The translations under genes and the position numbers were made by a program. Positions 20,888-29,603 of a DNA stretch of 41,087 nucleotides are shown here, in pieces. The notes beneath the pieces are model-generated. The model worked only from the letters and a program-made list of their open reading frames with translations. It ran no database searches and had not been told where the DNA came from. Position 1 is the stretch's first letter, and every line of letters starts with the position of its first letter. The stretch comes from a virus, in the IMG/VR virus record IMGVR_UViG_3300033997_000258, positions 1 to 41,087 of that record. One strand, given 5' to 3'.

Positions 20888-22317
20888 TGGCTGGATTCTC
20901 GCCCCGTGAATTGGCTACCGAGGCCGGTGTGCGCAGGTACGGGACTGACTACCTCAAGTCGCTGCACCCCGTGCATGCGTCCGGCGGAATGGGTGGCTGG
21001 CATTCTCTGGTGCGAGAGCCCTTCACCGGCGCTTGGCAGCGGAACTTGGAAGAGCGGCACGAATCGGTGCTCACCTACCCGACGCTGTATGCGTGCCTGA
21101 ACCGCATCGCGTCGGATGTCGGAAAGCTGCCTTTCGTGCTGAAGGCAGAGGATTCCAATGGGATTTGGCGCGTAGATAGGAACAACACTGCCTACTGGCC
21201 CGTGCTGCGGAAGCAGAACATTTACCAGACGTCGCAACAGTTCCGCTCGGCCTGGATGTTGTCGAAGCTAGCCCAGGGCAACACCTATGTACTGAAGGGT
21301 CGGGACGAGAGGAACGTGGTCAACAAGCTATGGATCTTGGACCCGTGCAGTGTTCAGCCGATGGTGTCCGACAGTGGCGACGTGTTTTACCAGCTGAACT
21401 ACGGCACCGGCACCAACCTGCTTCCCGAGAACTATCCAGGTGAGCAGCTGGTTGTTCCGGCTAGCGAGATCATCCACGACCGAATGAACTGCTTCCACCA
21501 TCAGCTCATCGGTGTCCCGCCCCTGTGCGCTGCACAGTGGCCGGCGGTGAAGAACCTGAAGATCCTCAAGGATTCGACCAACTTCTTCTCCAACGGAGCA
21601 AATCCGGGCGGCATTCTGACCGCGCCCGCGGGCATGTCCGACGAGGATGCCCAGGCGGTTAAGGAATACTGGAACACCAGCTTCCAGGGATCCAACGCGG
21701 GCAAGGTCGCGGTGATCGGTGCGGATATGAAGTTCACACCCTTCGCATTCAAGGCTGCCGACTCCCAGCTGGTTGAGCAGATGCGGTACTCCGACGAGCA
21801 GGTGTGCCAGCCGTTCGGCATTCCCCCGTTCAAGATCGGCATTGGCTCGATTCCTGCTGGCATGAAAGTCGATGACATCAACCAGCTGTACTACTCGGAT
21901 GCCCTCCAAGCGCACATCGAGGCCATGGAGGAGCTGCTGGACGAGGGTTTGGGTATTTCCCGCCCAATGGGCGTCGAGCTTGATCTGGAGCCGCTTCTGC
22001 GGATGGATGTTGGCAAGCAGGCCGAGGTGCACAACACGCTGACCGGCGGTGGTATTGAAACTCCGAACGAGGCGCGGTTGGTGTTCAACCTTCCCCCTCT
22101 GGAGGGTGGCGATACGGTCTATATGCAGCAGCAGGACTTCCCGCTGGATCAGGTCAGGCAGAACAGGATCGTTGCTCCGACCGAACCGCCCCCTGTCGCT
22201 GAGGATCCGGAAGACGACCAGCCTTCTGCTGATGGCGAGCTCAGATCTTTGCAGCAGTCGAACTTCATCTTGATGGCCCTGCGCGCCGCACGGGCCGAGG
22301 TATTCCGTAATGACTGA
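20887..22317 (+). CDS. portal protein, HK97 family
   Basis: 476 aa from ATG 20887 (ATG overlaps the TGA before it). Portal landmarks: LTYPTLYACLNRIASDVGKLP, QGNTYVLKGRD, ASEIIHDRMNCFHHQLIGVPPL, FFSNGANPGGIL, then CQPFGIPPFKIG and GGIETPNEARLVFNLPPLEGG. The dodecameric ring forms the DNA entry vertex. The tail after residue 430 is acidic and Pro-rich. It lies downstream of the capsid rather than between terminase and protease. Confidence 0.95.
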   Translation: MAGFSPRELATEAGVRRYGTDYLKSLHPVHASGGMGGWHSLVREPFTGAWQRNLEERHESVLTYPTLYACLNRIASDVGKLPFVLKAEDSNGIWRVDRNNTAYWPVLRKQNIYQTSQQFRSAWMLSKLAQGNTYVLKGRDERNVVNKLWILDPCSVQPMVSDSGDVFYQLNYGTGTNLLPENYPGEQLVVPASEIIHDRMNCFHHQLIGVPPLCAAQWPAVKNLKILKDSTNFFSNGANPGGILTAPAGMSDEDAQAVKEYWNTSFQGSNAGKVAVIGADMKFTPFAFKAADSQLVEQMRYSDEQVCQPFGIPPFKIGIGSIPAGMKVDDINQLYYSDALQAHIEAMEELLDEGLGISRPMGVELDLEPLLRMDVGKQAEVHNTLTGGGIETPNEARLVFNLPPLEGGDTVYMQQQDFPLDQVRQNRIVAPTEPPPVAEDPEDDQPSADGELRSLQQSNFILMALRAARAEVFRND

Positions 22318-23185
22318 TCCCATCGACTTCGGCACGGAGATCGGCGCCTTGATCCGTGAGGCGGTCGCACCCGTCAAGCGAGAGCTGGAGGAGCTGCGCC
22401 AGCGCGCTCCAGAGAAGGGTGAGCCCGGAAGGAATGCCGATCCGGTCGATGTGGAGGCTCTCGCCGACCTGGTCGTGGCCAAGTTGCTGGACTCGCCGCG
22501 ACTGCTGACGCTCGTGGACGTTGCCACCGCAGACGCAGTGTCCAAGCACTTCGAAGCCAACCCGGTTCAGAACGGCCGCGATGCCGATCCGGCGGTGATT
22601 CAGGCAACGGTGAAGGCTGCGGTTGAGGCACTTCCGGTGCCGAAAGATGGGCTTGATGCGGAGCCTGTCACCGATCAGCAGATTGCAGCGGCAGTGGCAA
22701 AGCATCTCGCCGTGCACCCGCCGCAGGCCGGCGCTGATGGTGTGGGCCTGGCCGGCGCCATGATCGATCGCAGTGGGGAGCTGGTCATCACGACCACGAA
22801 GGGTGAGGCCATCCGTCTTGGCGTCGTGGTTGGCCGTGACGGTGAGGACGGCCAGCATGGCCTCAGCTTCGAAACTGCCTCCGGTGAATACGACAGCGAG
22901 CGCGGGTTCGTCATCACCTTGGGGGCTGGCGAACGCCGTGCCGAGCTAGTTCTGCCGTACATGGTCCATCGCGGCTTCCATCGCGATGGCATGGGCATGA
23001 AGGCAGGTCAGTCGGTGACCCATGACGGTGCACTTTGGATCGCAAAGCGCGCGAATGCTTCCCGGCCATGCCTGGAGAACACTGACGACTGGATCTTGGC
23101 TGCCCGAAAGGGGCGTGACGGCAAGGACGGCCGGAGCGTGCGGATTCCGGCTGGGCCTGTGAGTCTGGGAGATGGCGATGGTTGA
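22310..23185 (+). CDS. head-region protein with C-terminal carbohydrate-binding-like domain
   Basis: 291 aa from ATG 22310, overlapping the portal gene by 8 bases. The N-terminus (about 1-150) is helical and acidic. The C-terminal third has a CBM5/12-like pattern, MVHRGFHRDGMGMKAGQSVT, HDGALWIAKRANASRPC, then DDWILAARKGRDGKDG, framed by collagen-like GRDGEDG and GRDGKDG repeats. This suggests a virion-surface protein able to touch glycans, as in some capsid decoration proteins. Phages often encode such a protein between portal and connectors; its role is not established. Confidence 0.75.
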   Translation: MTDPIDFGTEIGALIREAVAPVKRELEELRQRAPEKGEPGRNADPVDVEALADLVVAKLLDSPRLLTLVDVATADAVSKHFEANPVQNGRDADPAVIQATVKAAVEALPVPKDGLDAEPVTDQQIAAAVAKHLAVHPPQAGADGVGLAGAMIDRSGELVITTTKGEAIRLGVVVGRDGEDGQHGLSFETASGEYDSERGFVITLGAGERRAELVLPYMVHRGFHRDGMGMKAGQSVTHDGALWIAKRANASRPCLENTDDWILAARKGRDGKDGRSVRIPAGPVSLGDGDG

Positions 23186-23573
23186 GTTCGTGACCAAGGC
23201 ACAGGCCCAGGAGCAGATCCGGCTTGACCCTGGCGCCGATGACTCCTGGCTGGCATTTGCCATACCGGCTGTCAGCGCGGCGGTGGACAGCTGGCTGAAG
23301 GCGCCATGGCGGCGATACGAGCTTCAGAGAGACAGCGCTGGCGCGCCAATCATCGGCGCTGACGGGATCCCCCTGCCGGTTCTGGACGATGAAGGGGAAC
23401 CGGTGCTCGCTTCGCAGGTGGTGCTGGCCACGCTGGTAGAACTGGCAAGCCACTCCAGGTTCCGGGAGGGCGAGGGCGACAACACGGTGCCCGCCGATGC
23501 CGGGCACGGGTACGTCCTTTGTCGCGCTGCAACGGCCCTGCTGGCGCCGCTACGGCGTTCCACGGTGGCATGA
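23172..23573 (+). CDS. head-tail connector (gp6-like)
   Basis: 133 aa from ATG 23172 (ATG 23178 also possible). FVTKAQAQEQIRLDPGADDSW is the typical opening of HK97 gp6-like adaptors, followed by the helical region AVSAAVDSWLKAPW. The C-terminus contains ATLVELASHSRFREG and a closing hydrophobic helix. It should dock on the portal ring to start the neck. Confidence 0.85.
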   Translation: MAMVEFVTKAQAQEQIRLDPGADDSWLAFAIPAVSAAVDSWLKAPWRRYELQRDSAGAPIIGADGIPLPVLDDEGEPVLASQVVLATLVELASHSRFREGEGDNTVPADAGHGYVLCRAATALLAPLRRSTVA

Positions 23574-23638
23574 GTGGCCTGCTCCGGCTGCGCGCGCCGC
23601 CGCGCCTGGCTCATGAAATGGATGCGAGAAGCGAATGA
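23570..23638 (+). CDS. 22-codon ORF bridging two connector-region genes
   Basis: ATG 23570 overlaps the connector stop by four bases (ATGA), and its TGA 23636-23638 overlaps the next start by four bases (ATGA). The peptide is MSGLLRLRAPPRLAHEMDAR plus two residues. The exact four-base couplings at both ends are unlikely to be chance, so it is either a very small gene or a device keeping ribosomes on the message across the gap. No motif seen. Confidence 0.5.
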   Translation: MSGLLRLRAPPRLAHEMDARSE

Positions 23639-23841
23639 ACGAGCAAAGCGAATTGCTGGCCGCGCTGCGAGCCCAGACCGAGGCGACGCACCAGCTGGTG
23701 GCGGCGCTGCAGGAAAAGACCAAGGCCGACCTGGAGAACGCGAAAGCGGTTAACCGTCTGGTGGACTACCTCTGCGACAGCGAGGGCGGTGGGGCGGAGC
23801 CGGCTGGGTCCGGCAGCTACCTGAGCGGGAAGCCGCGATGA
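23635..23841 (+). CDS. small coiled-coil protein of the neck region
   Basis: 68 aa from ATG 23635. MNEQSELLAALRAQTEATHQ begins a continuous heptad-like helix (LVAALQEKTKADLENAKAVNRL) followed by a Gly-rich tail. It overlaps the head-closure gene by four bases. Perhaps an assembly factor; the family is not recognised. Confidence 0.65.
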   Translation: MNEQSELLAALRAQTEATHQLVAALQEKTKADLENAKAVNRLVDYLCDSEGGGAEPAGSGSYLSGKPR

Positions 23842-24173
23842 TCGCCGCCGGCCGCCTGCGCCATCGGGTGCAGCTTCAGCGTCAGGTCTACGGGCAGTCG
23901 CCTGTGACCGGCGCGCAGACCGTCAGCTGGGAGCCGCTGGCCGATGTGTGGGCCGAAGTGGCGCCGCTGTCGGCCCGCGAGTTCGTGGCAGCCAAGGCGG
24001 TGGACAGCGAGGTCACTTTGCGGGTGACCATTCGTCATCGCGAGGGCGTGACCGACAAGTGCCGGGTGATCCACCGCGGCAAGATCCTGAACATCCATGG
24101 CGTGCTGCCCGACCCGGTCAGCGGGCTGGAATACCTCACGCTCCCCTGCAGCGAGGGTGTCAACGATGGCTGA
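23838..24173 (+). CDS. head closure protein (SPP1 gp16-like)
   Basis: 111 aa from ATG 23838 (ATGA). GRLRHRVQLQRQVYGQSPVT, WEPLADVWAEVAPLSAREF, DKCRVIHRGKILNI and PVSGLEYLTLPCSEGV are the family hallmarks. It closes the connector after DNA packaging. Confidence 0.9.
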   Translation: MIAAGRLRHRVQLQRQVYGQSPVTGAQTVSWEPLADVWAEVAPLSAREFVAAKAVDSEVTLRVTIRHREGVTDKCRVIHRGKILNIHGVLPDPVSGLEYLTLPCSEGVNDG

Positions 24174-24648
24174 TGGCATCCGTTTCGACGTGAGCGGCCT
24201 GGACGGCATCCGCAACAAGATGGCGCAGGTGAAGCGCGAGGTGAACTACAAGGGCGGCCGGGCCGCCCTGCGCCGGGCCGCCAACGTACTGCGCGACCAG
24301 GCGCAGAGCAACGCCCGGCGAGTGGATGACCACGAGACCGAGACCGCCATCTGGAAGAACGTCGTGGTGCGCTGGAATGGCCGGGCGTTCAAGCAGGACG
24401 GTGTGCTTGCCTTCCGCGTTGGTGTACTGGGCGGTGCCCAGGCCGGCCGCGCAGCGCAGCTCGGGACCAGCAACCCCGGCGGCATCACCTGGTACTGGCG
24501 CCTGCTGGAGTTTGGCACGTCGAAGATGGCCGCCCAGCCGATCTTCCGCCCCGTGCCCGACCAGGCCGGCCAGAAGGCCGTTGACGTTTTCGCGCGCACC
24601 TTCAACCAGGCGCTGGACCGCGTGCTGGCGAAGCAGGGGGCTGCATGA
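24166..24648 (+). CDS. neck/tail completion protein, HK97 gp10-like
   Basis: 160 aa from ATG 24166, overlapping the previous gene by 8 bases. FDVSGLDGIRNKMAQV, ALRRAANVLRDQAQSNARR and the family segment WYWRLLEFGTSKMAAQPIFR are visible. HK97 gp10-like proteins take part in joining head and tail. Confidence 0.92.
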   Translation: MADGIRFDVSGLDGIRNKMAQVKREVNYKGGRAALRRAANVLRDQAQSNARRVDDHETETAIWKNVVVRWNGRAFKQDGVLAFRVGVLGGAQAGRAAQLGTSNPGGITWYWRLLEFGTSKMAAQPIFRPVPDQAGQKAVDVFARTFNQALDRVLAKQGAA

Positions 24649-25010
24649 TCGCCCCGATCTTCCAGCTATGCCTCGCCTCGCCGGCGGTCCTGCAGTCATT
24701 CGGGGCCGGTCCCACCCGCGTATACCCCTTCGCCGAGATCGAAAAATCTCCTGGCCGCCCGTATGCGGTCTGGCAGACGGTGAACGGCGTGCCCGAGAAC
24801 TACCTCGCCCAGCGGCCAGATTTGGACGCGCTGACGACGCAGGTCGACGTCTATGCGGAGGACGAGGCATCTCTGATCAAGGGGGCCAGGGCTCTCCGTG
24901 ATGCCTTTGAGCGACGTGGGTACATCACCCGATGGGGCGGCCAGATGCTCGACCCCGAAACGAAGCTGCTGCGCCTGTCATTCGATGTGGACTGGCTGGT
25001 CCCCCGGTAA
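24645..25010 (+). CDS. tail terminator/completion protein (DUF3168 family)
   Basis: 121 aa from ATG 24645 (ATGA overlap). VYPFAEIEKSPGRPYAVWQT, LTTQVDVYAEDEASLIKGAR and a C-terminal strand LRLSFDVDWLV match the DUF3168/gp17-like family, which caps the tail tube at the head-proximal end. Confidence 0.88.
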   Translation: MIAPIFQLCLASPAVLQSFGAGPTRVYPFAEIEKSPGRPYAVWQTVNGVPENYLAQRPDLDALTTQVDVYAEDEASLIKGARALRDAFERRGYITRWGGQMLDPETKLLRLSFDVDWLVPR

Positions 25011-25032
25011 CGCCCGCTACATCCCCACCCAC

Positions 25033-25054
25033 GCCCCGCACTGCGGGGCTTTTT
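25033..25054 (+). terminator. intrinsic terminator between neck and tail genes
   Basis: GCCCCGC (25033-25039) and GCGGGGC (25043-25049) close a three-base loop, followed by TTTTTATT. It lies just ahead of the strong ribosome site of the tail tube gene. Confidence 0.87.
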
Positions 25055-25073
25055 ATTGCCCGCAGGAGAAACG

Positions 25074-25793
25074 ATGAGCATCCTGACCCAAGGAACCCAG
25101 CTGTACGGCCTGATCGACGGACAAGTCCGCGAGATCGAGTGCATCACGGCCTTCAACCCCGGCACTGCGCCGGCGGACCAGATCGACGACACCTGCCTGT
25201 CGGAGACGAACACCCGCACCTATAAGAAGGGTCTGCGCACCCCCGGCCAGGCGTCGGTCACCGTCAACGCCGATCCGAAGAACGAGAGCCACTACCTGTT
25301 CTGGCAGCTGGCCGAGCAGGTGGACAGCGGCGATCCGATCCAGTGGGCCATTGGCTGGTCCGACGGCGTGGACATCGAACCAACCCTGCAGCAGGTTGGC
25401 AGCATCTCGAGCATCGAAGTGACCAACGGCGGCACCGGCTACACCAGCGCGCCGACCGTGGCCATCACCGGTGGTGGTGGCAGTGGAGCCACGGCTACTG
25501 CGATCGTCGATTCCGGCTCGGTGATCGGCGTCAACATCACCAATCCAGGCACCGGCTACACCAGCGCGCCGACTGTCGCTTTCACCGGCGGCGCTGGCAC
25601 CGGCGCCGCTGCGACTGCCGAGCGCTCGACCGTCGCCGAGCTGGTGCTGCCGAACACCCGCACCTGGTACACCTTCCAGGCCTACGTGAGCGACTTCCCG
25701 TTCGACTTCCAGGGCAATGCTGTGGTTACCACTGCGGCGACCATGCAGCGGAGCGGCTCCGGCGTCTGGCTGCGTAAGGCGCAGACCCCGTGA
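25074..25793 (+). CDS. tail tube protein with inserted Gly-rich repeat domain
   Basis: 239 aa from ATG 25074 with AGGAG upstream. The N-terminal part ([37 protein letters not shown]) and C-terminal part ([19 protein letters not shown]) are those of phage tail tube proteins. Between them, at about residues 110-185, sits a Gly/Thr/Ala-rich module with two 39-residue repeats, each containing [11 protein letters not shown] and a Gly-Ala-rich turn. Tube proteins of this type are usually shorter, and the insert should project from the tube surface. Confidence 0.9.
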   Translation: MSILTQGTQLYGLIDGQVREIECITAFNPGTAPADQIDDTCLSETNTRTYKKGLRTPGQASVTVNADPKNESHYLFWQLAEQVDSGDPIQWAIGWSDGVDIEPTLQQVGSISSIEVTNGGTGYTSAPTVAITGGGGSGATATAIVDSGSVIGVNITNPGTGYTSAPTVAFTGGAGTGAAATAERSTVAELVLPNTRTWYTFQAYVSDFPFDFQGNAVVTTAATMQRSGSGVWLRKAQTP

Positions 25794-26179
25794 GCCGCGC
25801 CGCCAAGAAGACAGCCACCGCGCGTGCAGTGAGCCTGAGCGTGGCCGGCCTGCAGAAAGCAGGTGCGTTCACTGGCCGGCCAGTGGAGAAGGAGATCCGC
25901 TGGAAGCAGGGCGACGAGGAACTGACCGCCACCGTGTATGTGCGGCCGCTGGGTTTCCAGGCGGCGGTGTCCGACGTTCTGTCGGCCACGAACAAGCACG
26001 ATGGTGTGGCCGGCCGCATCGCGGCCAGCATCTGCGACCAGGACGGCAAGGCGGTGTTCACCGTTGCTGATATCACCGGCGAGGCCGATCCGGACCGCGG
26101 CGCCTTGGACGGCAACCTGTCGGTGGCGCTGCTGATGGCCATTGGCGAGGTGAACAACCTGGGAAAAGCTACGAGCTGA
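25790..26179 (+). CDS. tail assembly chaperone, short form (G-like)
   Basis: 129 aa from GTG 25790, which overlaps the tube stop (GTGA). Opening [20 protein letters not shown], then [26 protein letters not shown] and [16 protein letters not shown]. Place, size and the slippery site near its end identify it as the lambda G equivalent. It keeps the tape measure soluble during tail assembly. Confidence 0.88.
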   Translation: MSRAAKKTATARAVSLSVAGLQKAGAFTGRPVEKEIRWKQGDEELTATVYVRPLGFQAAVSDVLSATNKHDGVAGRIAASICDQDGKAVFTVADITGEADPDRGALDGNLSVALLMAIGEVNNLGKATS

Positions 26180-26472
26180 CCCCGGAGGATGAGCTGTGGT
26201 GCGAGCTGGTCCTGAGTGGGATCGGCGGCCGCAGCATCGCTGAGGCAATGGAATGCCTCAGCATCCGGGAGTTCCAGCTCTGGAGCGTGTACCGCGCCAA
26301 GCGCGGCAGCCTGAACTTGGGCGGGCGGATGGATGCTGCTGCAGGGATGCTGGCCGCGCTGTTCGCCAACTCCAACCGCAAGCCAGGCAGCGCCCAGTTC
26401 AAGGCCGCCGACTTCATGCCCTACGTGGATGCCGAGCCCATCAGCCTCGAGGAGGCGATGAAGCAGTGGTAG
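25790..26472 (+). CDS. tail assembly chaperone, long frameshifted form (GT-like)
   Basis: The heptamer GGGAAAA at 26161-26167 is read in the zero frame as CTG GGA AAA, the X XXY YYZ form needed for a -1 slip. Slippage joins codon 126 to the -1 frame ([20 protein letters not shown]), which is open to TAG 26472. The fusion is 227 aa, with a C-terminal extension ending LEEAMKQW. No separate start codon or ribosome site serves the extension. This is the standard G/GT arrangement of long-tailed phages. Confidence 0.9.
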
Positions 26473-26535
26473 CCGGTCCGTAGGGCGTGCATCAATCCGG
26501 CCGGCCATCGGCCGGCCCCTGCAGCAGAGAGAGCT

Positions 26536-29145
26536 ATGTCCCGGTCCCTTGGTACGCTGACCATCGACGTGATCGCCGAGGTCGGCGGATTCGCGTCCGG
26601 CCTGGACAAGTCCGAGCGCCGGGCGGAGAAGTGGCGCAAGAAGGTCGAGGCCGAGGCGAAGCTGGCAGGTCTTGCACTGGCTGCTGGCATGACCGCGGCC
26701 CTTGCCGGCCTGTCGACCGTGGGCCTCCTGGTCGCTCGCAACACCATGAGTGCGGAGCGCGAGGTTGCCCAGCTTGACGCAATCATCCGGTCTACCGGCG
26801 GCGCCGCAGGTTACACCCGGCAGCAGTTGCTGGACATGGCCGATACGTTGGCAAGCAAGTCCACCTTCAGCGGCGGGGAGATCGTAGAGGCGCAGACCCG
26901 GCTGCTGTCCTATTCCGGCATCTTGGCCTCCAACATCCCGCGAGCCATGCAGGCGGTCATTGACCAGTCAGCGCGGCTCGGCATCAGTGTCAGCCAGTCG
27001 GCGGAGACCATCGGTCGCGCACTGGAGTCGCCCAGCAAGGCTGCCGCCGCGCTCGCCCAGCAGGGCTTCGGTGCGGCCTTCACCAAGGAAGTGCGCGGCA
27101 CGATAGACGAGCTGGTCAAGGCCGGCAAGGAAGGCGAAGCCCAGGTGATGATCCTGGAGATCCTTGAAGAATCCTACGCTGGTGCCGCACTGGCGGCACG
27201 GGACACCTTCGGTGGTTCGCTGACGGCGCTCCGGCACACCATTGACGATCTGACCACGGGCCGCGATGGAAGCCTGGCGGGGGCCACCGCTGCAATCAAT
27301 TCGTTCATCGACGCGCTCAACGACCCCCTGGTCAGGGAGGGGTTCGACGCGATGATTGTAGGCCTCGGATCGATCCTGACTGATTTCGCCACCTATCTGA
27401 AGGACGGCACTGAGGTTCGAAACCTCACCATTTCGATTGCGGATAGCTTCCGGCAGATCAGCGACCTCGGTGGAATCTTCAGCGGGACGATTGAAGGCCT
27501 GGACCGTGTTCGTGGTGGCCTGGTTGCAATCGAGAAGCAGGGCAATGCCGTGATGAAGCTGGCTACAGGCCAGTACAGTGGACTGTTCGGTTCCCAGGGG
27601 GGGGGCTGGAGCCAGTTCCTCAAGGACTACCAGACGGGGACGCAGTTCGCCGACCGCGGTTGGGCCGCGATGCAGCCCAAGCCAACGCCTACGGTCAGGC
27701 TCATTGAGGCCAGCCTACCGCCTTCTGGCGTCACGGGTGATCCACAGGCTCGCGCTGCGGCCGCAGCCGCCGCGGCTGATGCAGAGAACGCGAAAAAGCG
27801 TCTTGCCGCTCAGAAGCAACTGCAGCAGTCGTACAACGCTGAGCTCCTGAAGTACCAGCGCTTGGCCGCTGTCACGAACACCGAGTCGGGAAAACTCTCG
27901 CAGACGACGAAAGAACAGGAAGCGATCTTCGACACCACTAAGGGTGCGTTGAAGGGGCTGAACGATGAGCACAAACGTACCTTGGTCGAGGCCGCTAAGG
28001 CTGCTGATGCGGTGTTCGCGCTGAAGCGAGCGAACGAAGAGGAGGCAAAGTCGACTGAGTTTTCGGCAAACCTTAAGAAGCAGCTCCGCAACGTCCAGGA
28101 TACCTTGGACGTCGATTTTGTTGGAGCTGGTGCCGGGGAAGAGGCACGTAGGCGCGCGCGAGATCTGCTGTCGATTCAGCGCGACTATCAGTCGAAGAGG
28201 GATGACCTCCTAGCTCAGATGCAAGCGGCTGATATTTCGGAAGAACTCTACTCAAAGGAGACGCAGGCTCTTGAGTCAGCTCTAGCCGAGCGCTTGCGAA
28301 TGCAAGAGGAGTACTACCGAAAGACGGACGAGCAGCGAGACAACTGGCGCGATGGAATGTCAGATGCCTGGGCCAACTACGCTTCCGATGCATCCGACTA
28401 CAACAAGCAGGCCTATGAGGCCACGACAGGGTTCCTGGATTCAACAACCGGCGCGGTGGCGCAGTCGATCGCAGATCTCGTGAAGGGTAACGAGTCGCTG
28501 TTTGATTCTGTGAAGAACCTTGCGGTATCGATGGGCGAAACAGTGATCAACACACTTGCCCAGATGGCCGCGCAGTGGTTGGTATATCAGGGCGTCCAGT
28601 TGCTTGTAGGAAAGAGCACTGCTGGCGCCGGCGCAGCGGGATTGGTCGGCAATGCTATTGCAACACAGGCACAGGCGTCCCTGGCGGCGTTCGCCTCTAC
28701 CGCTGCGATTCCAATTATTGGTCCTGCTCTCGCACCGGCGGCCGCCACCGCGGCTATGGCCGCTACTGCGCCTATGGTTGCAATGGTCACCGCCGGATCC
28801 CTCGCTGGCATGGCCCACGACGGTATCGACAGCGTTCCTGAGACGGGAACCTGGCTTCTGCAGAAGGGCGAGCGGGTCACCACTGCGGCCACCAGCGCCA
28901 AGCTGGACGCAACCCTCGACCGCGTGTCCCGCGATTCTGCTGGCGGAGGTCGGGGCGACACCTTTGAGATGAATTTCAACGTGAACGGCTCCATCAGCGA
29001 GCGGGAACGGCTGATGCAGGAGCAGACAGTGCGGCGCGCGGTAACGCTGGCGCGGCAGGACCGTGTAGCAGACACCACATCCGGCACCGGCCCCCAATCA
29101 CGCGCGATGCGATCGAACTGGAATGTCAGAAGGAAGGTCGGGTAA
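26536..29145 (+). CDS. tape measure protein
   Basis: 869 aa from ATG 26536. It opens MSRSLGTLTIDVIAEVGGFA with SGLDKSERRAEKW, a common tape-measure start. Next comes a hydrophobic stretch (LAGLALAAGMTAALAGLSTV), then long helical and coiled-coil regions, and a hydrophobic Ala-rich part near residues 690-770 (IATQAQASLAAFASTAAIPI). The C-terminus carries GIDSVPETGTWLLQKGERV. At about 1.5 angstrom per residue the length suggests a tail near 130 nm, which is an inference from the family rule. Confidence 0.94.
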   Translation: MSRSLGTLTIDVIAEVGGFASGLDKSERRAEKWRKKVEAEAKLAGLALAAGMTAALAGLSTVGLLVARNTMSAEREVAQLDAIIRSTGGAAGYTRQQLLDMADTLASKSTFSGGEIVEAQTRLLSYSGILASNIPRAMQAVIDQSARLGISVSQSAETIGRALESPSKAAAALAQQGFGAAFTKEVRGTIDELVKAGKEGEAQVMILEILEESYAGAALAARDTFGGSLTALRHTIDDLTTGRDGSLAGATAAINSFIDALNDPLVREGFDAMIVGLGSILTDFATYLKDGTEVRNLTISIADSFRQISDLGGIFSGTIEGLDRVRGGLVAIEKQGNAVMKLATGQYSGLFGSQGGGWSQFLKDYQTGTQFADRGWAAMQPKPTPTVRLIEASLPPSGVTGDPQARAAAAAAAADAENAKKRLAAQKQLQQSYNAELLKYQRLAAVTNTESGKLSQTTKEQEAIFDTTKGALKGLNDEHKRTLVEAAKAADAVFALKRANEEEAKSTEFSANLKKQLRNVQDTLDVDFVGAGAGEEARRRARDLLSIQRDYQSKRDDLLAQMQAADISEELYSKETQALESALAERLRMQEEYYRKTDEQRDNWRDGMSDAWANYASDASDYNKQAYEATTGFLDSTTGAVAQSIADLVKGNESLFDSVKNLAVSMGETVINTLAQMAAQWLVYQGVQLLVGKSTAGAGAAGLVGNAIATQAQASLAAFASTAAIPIIGPALAPAAATAAMAATAPMVAMVTAGSLAGMAHDGIDSVPETGTWLLQKGERVTTAATSAKLDATLDRVSRDSAGGGRGDTFEMNFNVNGSISERERLMQEQTVRRAVTLARQDRVADTTSGTGPQSRAMRSNWNVRRKVG

Positions 29146-29603
29146 TGGCGCTGATCATGCAGCCGAAGTGGTTGCCCGAACCGCTGCGCGAGGGCTATGG
29201 GCTGCGCCACGTATCCCCGCAGACGCGGTCCACCTTCGTAAGCGGGCGATCCCTGCCGCGGCGGGCCTACACAGCGACCCCGAGCCAGACCGAGGTGCGA
29301 TGGCTGTTAAATGACCAGCAGGCTGCTCTGTTCGAGAAGTGGTTCCAGGAGCAGCTGTTCGATGGCGTGTCCTGGTTTGCCTGCCGCCTTCGCAGCCCGC
29401 TGGGAATGGATTACTACAAGGCTCGATTCACCGACATATATGACGGTCCGACGTTGACCAACAGCAACCTGTGGATGTTCACAGCACAGCTGGAACTCTA
29501 CCTCCGGCCGCTCCTGGCTGATGGATGGTCCGAGTATCCGGAGGGCTTCCTGCAGGCCAATGTGGTCGACCTGGCCGCAAACAGGGAGTGGCCGTTGCCA
29601 TGA
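29145..29603 (+). CDS. minor tail protein
   Basis: 152 aa from ATG 29145 (its A is the last base of the tape-measure stop). LPRRAYTATPSQTEVRWLLN, FEKWFQEQLFDGVSWFACRL and LWMFTAQLELYLRPL show a beta-rich fold like that of distal tail proteins following the tape measure. The exact family is not named with certainty. Confidence 0.75.
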   Translation: MALIMQPKWLPEPLREGYGLRHVSPQTRSTFVSGRSLPRRAYTATPSQTEVRWLLNDQQAALFEKWFQEQLFDGVSWFACRLRSPLGMDYYKARFTDIYDGPTLTNSNLWMFTAQLELYLRPLLADGWSEYPEGFLQANVVDLAANREWPLP

